From assembly GCA_900769545.1 (NCBI GenBank), contig CAAGGZ010000066.1, positions 1-13,678 of the forward strand: a stretch of DNA of 13,678 nucleotides, given 5' to 3'. Numbering within the stretch: the first letter of the stretch is position 1; every line of letters starts with the position of its first letter. A model generated the notes under the pieces. It ran no database searches. It was not told where the DNA came from and saw nothing but the letters and a program-made list of their open reading frames with translations. The stretch comes from Clostridia bacterium. Its GTDB lineage: Bacteria; Bacillota; Clostridia; Christensenellales; Borkfalkiaceae. This document shows positions 6,694-13,180 of this stretch, piece after piece. A program made the position numbers and the translations under genes.

Positions 6694-6727
6694 TCATTTT
6701 GCTTTTGTTTGTATCAGGACAAAATTC

Positions 6728-6759
6728 AAGGGCTGACGGTTTGTTTTTCGCCAGCCCTT
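6728..6759 (-). terminator. Hairpin downstream of the peroxiredoxin gene (module copy 3)
   Basis: An 11-bp stem (6728-6738 with 6749-6759) and 10-nt loop. One pair is G.U in minus-strand RNA but A.C on the plus strand. The tail is UUGAAUUUUG. It lies about 85 nt after the peroxiredoxin stop. Confidence 0.6.
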
Positions 6760-6843
6760 TCGCTTATTCAATATCCAAAATATTTATCTTTTTCTTTTTG
6801 AGCAAGAACATATACGCAACGAGCAATAAGCAACATTTGTATT

Positions 6844-7302
6844 TTAACTTTCTATCAATGCTAAAATTTCGTCGGCGTTGGTGTCGGGTTTGACTTTGGG
6901 CATAACAGCTTGTATATTACCTTGCTCGTCGATTAAGAACGTCGTTCTCACAACACCCATACTTACTTTGCCGTACAGCTTTTTCTCTTGCCAAACTCCA
7001 TACGCTTGAATTGCCGAAAGGTCGCTATCCGACAACAAAACAAACGGCAAATTATACTTGGTTGCAAAATTTAAATGCGAATTCACGCTATCCTTGCTAA
7101 TGCCGATAACCACCGCGTTCTTGTTTTCAATTTCCTTATTTTTAAGCGCAAACGCGTATGCTTGCCTTGTGCAACCAGGCGTATTGTCTTTCGGATAAAA
7201 ATATAACACTACTTTCTTGCCGAGAAAATCGGACAACGAAACCAACTTCCCGTTTTTATCGGGCAACGTAAATTGAGGTGCTTTCATTCCAACTTCTAAC
7301 AT
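6844..7302 (-). CDS. bcp: Thioredoxin-fold peroxiredoxin, PrxQ/BCP type, single cysteine
   Basis: A 152-residue cytoplasmic peroxidase of the AhpC/TSA superfamily, PrxQ/BCP group, that reduces hydroperoxides. It contains FYPKDNTPGCT (35-45) with the peroxidatic cysteine C44, and the late VVRTTFLIDEQGNI strand typical of the group. In most BCP proteins a resolving cysteine sits five residues later (PGCTxxxC). Here that place is Tyr49, and C44 is the only cysteine in the protein, so it should work as a 1-Cys enzyme reduced by an outside thiol. AAGGAG precedes ATG 7302. It is a monocistronic unit between two copies of the intergenic module. Confidence 0.93.
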   Translation of the reverse strand: MLEVGMKAPQFTLPDKNGKLVSLSDFLGKKVVLYFYPKDNTPGCTRQAYAFALKNKEIENKNAVVIGISKDSVNSHLNFATKYNLPFVLLSDSDLSAIQAYGVWQEKKLYGKVSMGVVRTTFLIDEQGNIQAVMPKVKPDTNADEILALIES

Positions 7303-7364
7303 ATATTTAACTCCTTATCTCAATTTCAAAATATTTTAATAACGCTTTATAGATATCTTGGCCA

Positions 7365-7441
7365 TTTCAATTAAAATCCCTTTTCTTTGCTTACAGCGGT
7401 GCAAAATTTGAGAACTGACAGATTGCTTTCTGCCAGTCCTC
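7365..7441 (-). repeat. Hairpin-promoter intergenic module, copy 4 (diverged promoter half)
   Basis: Hairpin at 7410-7441, CAAATTTTGC tail, GCAAAGAAAAGGGATTTT stretch and a TTGAAA box at 7365-7370, 39 nt from the hairpin as in copies 1 and 2. No TATAAT occurs at the standard spacing; the nearest TATAAA is only 13 nt away. The promoter half is therefore degenerate or uses another -10. Confidence 0.6.
7410..7441 (-). terminator. Hairpin upstream of the peroxiredoxin gene (module copy 4)
   Basis: A 13-bp stem (7410-7422 with 7429-7441) and 6-nt loop. Two pairs are G.U in minus-strand RNA and A.C mismatches on the plus strand. It follows a separate, stronger terminator at 7492-7526, so it is a second hairpin in the same 233-nt gap. 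Confidence 0.5.
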
Positions 7442-7491
7442 TTTCCGCTCACTGGATTTATACTGCAACAAACTTAATAGATATATAACCA

Positions 7492-7526
7492 AAAATGCAG
7501 GAAATTGCTTGAATTTCCTGCATTTT
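7492..7526 (-). terminator. Strong terminator of the oxidoreductase operon
   Basis: Perfect 15-bp stem (7492-7506 with 7512-7526) with a 5-nt loop. In minus-strand RNA it has U-rich sequence at and just after the 3' arm (CATTTTTGG). It begins 10 nt after the stop codon at 7536. Confidence 0.85.
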
Positions 7527-7535
7527 ATTAACGCT

Positions 7536-8582
7536 TCACAAACAGATTTCCGCCTTGAAATCACAGTCAATGCCACACGCTGCATTTAAGCAACGTTCAA
7601 TGCGCGCTTCCGTTTCCAAATCCACTTCCATTTCTCTTTCACCGCGTACCATAGAAGCAAACGCGCGACACATATCTGCGTATCTATCAAAAATCCCACT
7701 GTCAACACTTGAGCTTGCGCTCCAAGCCTCTAACCGCAAATGCGAAGTCATCGCAAACAAATGCCCTTCATCCCTGCCGTGATGTATTTCAAAAGGCTCT
7801 ACAATAATCGTACCCTTTTCACCGTTCACAACCAAATGCCTACGGGAATAGCCGCTGGCATCAAGCATACTGCTCTTTACCGTAGAAACCCCGTCGGGAT
7901 ATTGGAACACAGCGAAAGCCAAATCCTTCGCTGTAACACCTTCATGTCCCGTCGCCGTATTATAGGGAGTAATCGACTTCGGAACGCCTTGTAAGCGCAC
8001 CACCAAATCCACCATATGACAGCCTAAATATTGCATCATTCCGCCTTGAAACTGCGACAACCACTCACGTTTATCTGCGCCGTAATAACAGCTCATTTCT
8101 GCATCAATGGAATGAATTTTTCCTATTTCGCCATTCTTTATACGTTGAAATGCCTGCTCCACCATCGGATTAAAACGATACATATATCCAATGTTGAATA
8201 CAAGATTCTTGCTTTTGATGGTAGAAAGCAATCTTTCAAAGTCCTCTGCGCTTTCCCCTGCTGCCTTGTCCATGTGAACATGCAATCCTTTATCGGCAGC
8301 CATTTGGGCATATTTTACCAAATTCAAATCAAACGTTTCGATAGCAACGGCCTCCAAATCCGTCATAGACAATATTTCGTCAACGGTATATTTTTTCGCA
8401 CCTTTATACACTTCACGCTTTTGCTTGTAATAATTTTGCGCCCAAGCGGACGGAATATCATCCTCTGGCACTTCTGCATAACCTACGACTTCAAAAATAT
8501 CACTCAAAAAATTTAGGGTAGCAAAAATATCTGCCGCGTGGTCATGTCCCGTGCCGATTTGAGCAATCCTAATCTTTTTCAT
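7536..8582 (-). CDS. Gfo/Idh/MocA family NAD(P)-dependent oxidoreductase
   Basis: A 348-residue cytoplasmic dehydrogenase of the family acting on sugars, inositols and their derivatives. The N-terminal nucleotide fold starts at IAQIGTGHDHA (6-16). The EKP-motif region reads HMDKAAGE (103-110), with the expected catalytic Lys106. MYRFNP (134-139) and GCHMVDLV (187-194), with His189, follow in the substrate domain. Start set at ATG 8582, because AAGGAA sits six bases upstream and the fold begins there; the in-frame extension to 8690 overlaps the preceding gene. Only one base separates it from the upstream stop, so translation is coupled. The substrate cannot be named. Last gene of the three-gene operon. 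Confidence 0.9.
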   Translation of the reverse strand: MKKIRIAQIGTGHDHAADIFATLNFLSDIFEVVGYAEVPEDDIPSAWAQNYYKQKREVYKGAKKYTVDEILSMTDLEAVAIETFDLNLVKYAQMAADKGLHVHMDKAAGESAEDFERLLSTIKSKNLVFNIGYMYRFNPMVEQAFQRIKNGEIGKIHSIDAEMSCYYGADKREWLSQFQGGMMQYLGCHMVDLVVRLQGVPKSITPYNTATGHEGVTAKDLAFAVFQYPDGVSTVKSSMLDASGYSRRHLVVNGEKGTIIVEPFEIHHGRDEGHLFAMTSHLRLEAWSASSSVDSGIFDRYADMCRAFASMVRGEREMEVDLETEARIERCLNAACGIDCDFKAEICL

Positions 8583-8583
8583 C

Positions 8584-9609
8584 TTATTCCTTTCTCCAAT
8601 CAAACTGTACGCCGACAGGGAAATTTTTATCGTTGACAAGGCGTGTGTAAACTTCGCCACAGTCTTTCGGACTGTGCGTTTCTTTGACAATATCCTTTAA
8701 CGTCAAACGTCCGCTACCGCATAATTTTAACACCGCTTTAATATCGTCGTTGTGCGTATAATTGCCATGTGAAGATTCCTGTTTTGCGCGCGCGTGCGTA
8801 TGCGCCCCCACCAACGTAATTCCAGGGAAATGCACTTTATTATAATAGTCAATGGAAAAGTCGCTACTGCGCGTACAACCCAGCAATGCAACTCTGCCAA
8901 ATTCCGCCATACAATCCAACGTTTCATCAAGTCCTGCGCCCACGCCTGTTACTTCGATTGCCGTCTTTACGCCGCCGTCCGAAACTGCCCTTACTTGCTT
9001 GGCAAAATCCTCGTCAAACGGATTAAACGCATAATCCGCGCCGTTTCTGAGCGCCTCCTCACGACGTTCCTGTACAGGGTCACAGGCAATAATTGGACTC
9101 GCGCCGGCTACACGAGCAAGCTTCACGGCGAGCTGTCCCAAAATGCCAAGCCCCATAACCATAAGCGATTCCCCGATTTCAAGCTTGACCTTTCTAATCG
9201 CCGCCAAGGGAAACGTAGAGATAAACGAAACCGCCGCATCCTCATAAGATACTTTTGTATCGTCAAACTTCACCACTTGTTCTTCATTGACAACGTTGTA
9301 ATTGCTGTGTGTGCTCCAATACACAACGACTTTGTCGCCTACGGCAACGCTTGTCACCTTCGAGCCCACCTTGACAACTTCACCAGCGCAGTTATACCCC
9401 AAATAACGAGGAAATAATTTCCCTCCTTCACCCGGAGCCGTATTCTCTGAAGCCGTTATATTTGCCCGTTCTGTGCCTGCGCTCACCGTCGTAAAAAAGC
9501 TCTTTACAGCGACTTGGTTTTCACCAATATTATTTAAGTCAATATCCCCACAATCCAGATATTCTGCCGTATTCGTTTTTGTAAAAACTATTCTTTTGAG
9601 CTGTGCCAT
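8584..9609 (-). CDS. MDR-superfamily dehydrogenase lacking zinc ligands
   Basis: A 341-residue medium-chain dehydrogenase/reductase. The N-terminal domain has VSAGTERANI (42-51) where active-site cysteine proteins have a CGTD-type motif. Where the family has GHExxG the sequence is GYNCAGEV (71-78). The four-cysteine structural zinc loop is absent. Catalytic and structural zinc sites are thus both missing. The coenzyme fold is normal, with GLGILG (153-158). It resembles SAGTE-type proteins annotated as zinc-binding dehydrogenases or BchC-like, which often sit beside Gfo/Idh genes. ATG 9609 was chosen for the GTGGAG site before it; an alternative ATG at 9630 overlaps the upstream stop as TAATG. 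Confidence 0.87.
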   Translation of the reverse strand: MAQLKRIVFTKTNTAEYLDCGDIDLNNIGENQVAVKSFFTTVSAGTERANITASENTAPGEGGKLFPRYLGYNCAGEVVKVGSKVTSVAVGDKVVVYWSTHSNYNVVNEEQVVKFDDTKVSYEDAAVSFISTFPLAAIRKVKLEIGESLMVMGLGILGQLAVKLARVAGASPIIACDPVQERREEALRNGADYAFNPFDEDFAKQVRAVSDGGVKTAIEVTGVGAGLDETLDCMAEFGRVALLGCTRSSDFSIDYYNKVHFPGITLVGAHTHARAKQESSHGNYTHNDDIKAVLKLCGSGRLTLKDIVKETHSPKDCGEVYTRLVNDKNFPVGVQFDWRKE

Positions 9610-9629
9610 TCTCTGCTCTCCACTTTTCA

Positions 9630-10610
9630 TTATTCTTTGACAACAAGAACCACTTTCCCTACGTTTTCGCCGCGATAAAGCACTTGATGCGCGTCGTCTG
9701 CCTGTTGTAAGGGGAACGTTTTATAAATCTTCACTTTCACTTCACCGTTTTCAAATTTACACCACGTTTTTTCTACGAGCTCATTTAAAAGCTGACCCTT
9801 TTCCTCAGGCGTTTTGCTTCTCAAGGTACTACCAATAATGCGAATATTCTTTACGAAAATATTTCTGAAATCTACGGGCGAAATATCCCCTGCAAGCGTC
9901 GCAATTTGAATCCATCTGCAACCTCTTGCCACATATTTCAAACATTCGCCGAGCTTTTCCCCCGCCAAGCAATCGATAGCAATATTCACGGGCGTTCCTT
10001 TTTGTTCTTCTTCTTTCAATACTTCCGCAATGTCTTCCTTGGTTGTATCAACAATTCTATCCGCGTTAAGATAAGCCACTTCTTTGACTTTATCTTCGCC
10101 TAAAACCGTTGTAATAACACGGAGTCCAAAAGCCTTTGCCATAGGAATGACTGCGCTGGCAAGTCCACTTGCGCCTGCGTTCATAAGCAACGTCTCTCCT
10201 GCCTTTGCCTGTCCTACATAGAACAAATTCAAATACGCTGTCATATACACTTCGGGAATCGCCGCTGCTTCCACATAAGAAAGTCGGTTAGGAATAGGCA
10301 TTACCATTTCCGCAGGAACCGCAACGTATTCAGCATAACCGCCGCCGCCTAAAAGCGCGCAAACTCTATCGCCTACTTTCCATTTTGTAACGTCTTTGGC
10401 TACTTCTTTAACAATACCAGCCACTTCCAGTCCAGGCCATTCGGGACAACCGGAGGGCGGAGGGTAACTACCTTCTCTTTGCAACAAATCAGCGCGGTTT
10501 AATGCCGCCGCGTACGTTTCAATAATAATTTCTCCATCCTTTAATACGGGGTTAGGTACGTCCGTATAGCTCAAACTTTGATCTGCTTTATTGATTACAA
10601 TTGCTTTCAT
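9630..10610 (-). CDS. Quinone oxidoreductase, PIG3 (TP53I3)-like MDR protein
   Basis: A 326-residue NAD(P)H-dependent reductase of the zinc-independent QOR branch of MDR, acting on quinones or other electrophilic carbonyls. Motifs are AALNRADLLQREGSYPPPSG (35-54), PGLEVAG (59-65), LLGGGGYAEYV (87-97) and the coenzyme loop NAGASGLASA (144-153). That loop diverges slightly from the usual GASGVGTA. ATG 10610 was chosen because AAAGGAG lies six bases before it; the GTG at 10625 lies before that ribosome site. It is the first gene of an operon with the zinc-less MDR protein and the Gfo/Idh protein. A 14-bp palindrome sits 23 nt upstream. Confidence 0.9.
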   Translation of the reverse strand: MKAIVINKADQSLSYTDVPNPVLKDGEIIIETYAAALNRADLLQREGSYPPPSGCPEWPGLEVAGIVKEVAKDVTKWKVGDRVCALLGGGGYAEYVAVPAEMVMPIPNRLSYVEAAAIPEVYMTAYLNLFYVGQAKAGETLLMNAGASGLASAVIPMAKAFGLRVITTVLGEDKVKEVAYLNADRIVDTTKEDIAEVLKEEEQKGTPVNIAIDCLAGEKLGECLKYVARGCRWIQIATLAGDISPVDFRNIFVKNIRIIGSTLRSKTPEEKGQLLNELVEKTWCKFENGEVKVKIYKTFPLQQADDAHQVLYRGENVGKVVLVVKE

Positions 10611-10632
10611 TTTTTCTCCTTTCACGTTGTCC

Positions 10633-10646
10633 TTACAATCTTGTAA
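10633..10646. promoter_or_regulatory. Candidate operator palindrome before the oxidoreductase operon
   Basis: TTACAA-TC-TTGTAA, a perfect 6-2-6 inverted repeat ending 23 nt before the quinone oxidoreductase start. Its position suits a repressor or redox-regulator site. No convincing -35/-10 pair was identified around it, so the promoter is unplaced. Confidence 0.35.
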
Positions 10647-10701
10647 TTTTGTATATTTACTCTCCTAAACACGCCTTCTTTTATGTGTAAGCGTTTGGTA
10701 T

Positions 10702-10734
10702 AAAAGACGTCTATCTCGAAAGTAGACGCCTTTT
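10702..10734 (-). terminator. Terminator of the lipoprotein gene
   Basis: A 12-bp stem AAAAGRCGTCTA type (10702-10713 with 10723-10734), with one G.U pair in minus-strand RNA and a 9-nt loop. The stem ends in TTTT followed by AT. It starts 10 nt after the stop codon at 10745. Confidence 0.85.
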
Positions 10735-10744
10735 ATATGCTATT

Positions 10745-13066
10745 TTAAATAATATCGTCAACCGTAAGCGTTGCGCAGAGCGAAGTAATTTCTATCTGCG
10801 ACCAAGCCCCGAAATTGAAATCAAGCGCCAACTTTTCTTCTCCGTTTAAAACAGCTTCAGAAAGCGCAACCGTCAATATAGTGCCACCGCCTGCAACGTT
10901 AGTTTTGCTGTCATCTACTACCGTCAAAACACCGTCTTTAATGCTGACTTTAAAATAATAGTGCGCATTGTGAGGATCTATCCCGTTATAGCTATTCCCA
11001 TAAATGGATACAACGCCGTTTTCGCCAATATACGGCTCCCAACTCTGTGCGCCTGCAATGACATACAATCCGAAATATACTTCGCCGTATGCGTTATAAT
11101 TAAACGCTTTTAACGAGACTGTACCGTCATAATTTGTATTTGCTTTATCAAATACCACTCTATGAGAATACGTATATTTTCCTGTAGCATAATCCAAATA
11201 AGCGTCACCGTCATCCACACGATTGCCTAAATCGTTAAGTCCAGACGTTGTAAGCGTAGGAATGCTCTCTATCGTAATTTGACCGCCGCAAGCATTAAAT
11301 ATCTCTTTAATTTTTACCACGTTCGCTTGATGCGCTTCCGTTGCTCTCTCCGCCTCCGTCAACGTCTTCGACCACTGATAATACGCCGCAATTGCGCTTC
11401 TTTGCGCATCGCTACCGCTTTCAGCGGACAAAACATCTTGACTCAACACATTATCCATATAAACGGGATCGTTTACGGCAAGCCCTTCTTCTACAATGAT
11501 ATAATCGATATAAATAGCGCCGCTTGCAACGGAAATAGAGATACCGTTCAACGTATCCCCTATATTATCCACGAAAGCAGAAAGAGGCATTTCTATCATC
11601 GTCCATTCATTTTCGGGAATGACGCAAAGAGGAACGTCCCCAGACTTATGTACGTCTGCGCTGGCTTCATAACGTTTGGTAGGATTTGCCGCAGACCAAT
11701 TCTCGTTGGTTGCATAGCCAAAATACAAGAGCAATGCTTCCGCAGGCATATACACCTTAAGCTTCACGCTTGCGTATTCGTTTACAATAACGGGCGCATC
11801 AAAATTATAGTTTAACGAAGCCCACGGATTGTCGCCAAAGCGTACATAACCGCCAAAATCGGAGGAACTTCCCTTGCTATCGACAAACGGTTCGTTGACG
11901 TATTTTGCCTTCGCCTGCGCATCCCCAAGCAAATGCCCCTCAGAGAATTGCGCAGAGAAATCGTCCTTCGTCTCATTGATGAGTCTTATGGAAACTTCCA
12001 CATCCTCATCAGGCATCACAAAGGAATCCTCAGTCGCTTCTTCCCCATTGACATACCAGCATTTTACTTCTTTATTGTATTCAGGGTTCGCTAACGCATT
12101 TTCAATTCGAAGAGGAATATTCTCCCCGTAAAAAGCCTGTACCGTATGGTCTACCGTGCCGTCTGCAAAAACAAATGAGCAAGTATTGTAGCCGTAAATA
12201 TGAACGGGGATTTCCTTAGAATAGCTCTTTCCAGCATATTCAAACGTCGCTACGATTGCCGTATCACCGCCGTCCAAAGGAATCAGTTCGCCGTTTTCAA
12301 TGGCAATCAAATCAGCGTCTTTCACGGAGAAAGTTACGTTGTCAAGCACCGACAATTCCCCATTGACGTTTACGTACATTGCAAGAGGCATAGCATTTCC
12401 AACGAAAAGATCTTTTCCTAAGAAAGAAGGATAGAATTCCGCTTCCTCATCTATTACCGTAATTTTAATGGTTCTAATTGCCGTTCCGTAAGACGAAGTA
12501 CCGCTAAGCTGAATGTTCGCTTCCCCTATGCCCACGGCTTTTAAAGTATTCCCTTCTACGCTAATGACAGAGGGATTATCGCTAATAATTTCTACCGACC
12601 CTTCAATCGCCTGCCCAAGATAGGTATAGGTATAGACAATTTCAAAGCTATCACCCAAACATTTAGAAAGCGTTTTCTGCGCAACGGCAATATAAGGAAT
12701 CGGATAGAACTCAGGGTCGTATACGGTAACTTGAATAAGCGCAGAACGCCCTGTAGACGTCATGGCTTTTACCACCGCAGAGCCCACCTTCAAGCCTTCC
12801 ACCACACCTTCCGCTGTAACCGTAACCACCGTTTCATCGTTAGAAGTATAGACCACCGTTTCTCCCTCTTCAAGAGAAAGGATAGAAATTTGTTCGGTTT
12901 CACCGAGCACCATCTCTATTTTATTCTCCGCCAGCTCCAAAGGCTGCTCCGAAGACGTTTCGCTACTGGAAGAATCGCTGTTGGTTGGATTCTTACATGC
13001 GCTCATTCCTAAGGCGCACGTTACCGTGCATAATGCAATTAAAGCAAAGATAAATTTCTTTTTCAT
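10745..13066 (-). CDS. Secreted lipoprotein with Ig-like domains and a CBM-like sandwich
   Basis: A 773-residue surface lipoprotein. The signal peptide (KKK then hydrophobic 5-20) ends in a lipobox-type GMSAC with Cys24, followed by a Ser-rich linker (29-40). Predicted order: BIG2-type Ig-like domains at about 45-116 and 120-205, a third Ig-like region (210-290), a Listeria-Bacteroides-type repeat region (293-362) ending in MPDEDVEVSI, a carbohydrate-binding-like beta sandwich (370-527), a helical stretch (540-592), and a C-terminal module (about 595-773). No catalytic domain was recognised, so adhesion or glycan binding is most likely; that role is inference. The C-terminal module recurs in the upstream neighbour. 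The ATG has only a weak AAAGAA upstream. A terminator follows. Confidence 0.85.
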   Translation of the reverse strand: MKKKFIFALIALCTVTCALGMSACKNPTNSDSSSSETSSEQPLELAENKIEMVLGETEQISILSLEEGETVVYTSNDETVVTVTAEGVVEGLKVGSAVVKAMTSTGRSALIQVTVYDPEFYPIPYIAVAQKTLSKCLGDSFEIVYTYTYLGQAIEGSVEIISDNPSVISVEGNTLKAVGIGEANIQLSGTSSYGTAIRTIKITVIDEEAEFYPSFLGKDLFVGNAMPLAMYVNVNGELSVLDNVTFSVKDADLIAIENGELIPLDGGDTAIVATFEYAGKSYSKEIPVHIYGYNTCSFVFADGTVDHTVQAFYGENIPLRIENALANPEYNKEVKCWYVNGEEATEDSFVMPDEDVEVSIRLINETKDDFSAQFSEGHLLGDAQAKAKYVNEPFVDSKGSSSDFGGYVRFGDNPWASLNYNFDAPVIVNEYASVKLKVYMPAEALLLYFGYATNENWSAANPTKRYEASADVHKSGDVPLCVIPENEWTMIEMPLSAFVDNIGDTLNGISISVASGAIYIDYIIVEEGLAVNDPVYMDNVLSQDVLSAESGSDAQRSAIAAYYQWSKTLTEAERATEAHQANVVKIKEIFNACGGQITIESIPTLTTSGLNDLGNRVDDGDAYLDYATGKYTYSHRVVFDKANTNYDGTVSLKAFNYNAYGEVYFGLYVIAGAQSWEPYIGENGVVSIYGNSYNGIDPHNAHYYFKVSIKDGVLTVVDDSKTNVAGGGTILTVALSEAVLNGEEKLALDFNFGAWSQIEITSLCATLTVDDII

Positions 13067-13180
13067 AAGATTCTTTTTATAAGTTTCCCATTTTTTTTAC
13101 GAAGCTGGGTGGAATTGAGCCAAAAGCCCAATCCCTGCCCTTTCCTCGCAGATTTATAATTATAATTTCTTTATAAGAAA

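Larger units (their letters stand above)
6665..6760 (-). repeat. Hairpin-promoter intergenic module, copy 3
   Basis: Same order of parts as copies 1 and 2, with a gap of about 5 nt in the ACTACGCAG segment, so hairpin-to-(-35) spacing is 34 rather than 39 nt. The stem carries a compensatory G-C to C-G change relative to copy 2 (GGGGTG versus GGGCTG with the matching change in the other arm). Confidence 0.75.

Noticed and set aside
1042..7441. CRISPR-like interpretation of the four repeats
   Set aside because: Copies are far apart with genes between them, are not regularly spaced and differ in sequence; no cas genes.
8031..8516. Plus-strand 161-codon open frame
   Set aside because: Antisense to the Gfo/Idh gene, no recognisable domain.
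8583..8690. N-terminal extension of the Gfo/Idh gene
   Set aside because: Overlaps the MDR gene; the Rossmann fold and ribosome site mark ATG 8582.
8794..9417. Plus-strand 207-codon open frame
   Set aside because: Lies fully antisense to the MDR dehydrogenase gene, which has clear family motifs; product is basic, Cys/His-rich and resembles nothing known.
11279..11815. Plus-strand 178-codon open frame
   Set aside because: Antisense shadow inside the lipoprotein gene, with Arg-rich low-quality composition and no ribosome site seen.
13110..13136. Imperfect hairpin between the two surface protein genes
   Set aside because: Has a bulge and a wobble and no following U run on the minus strand; function unclear.
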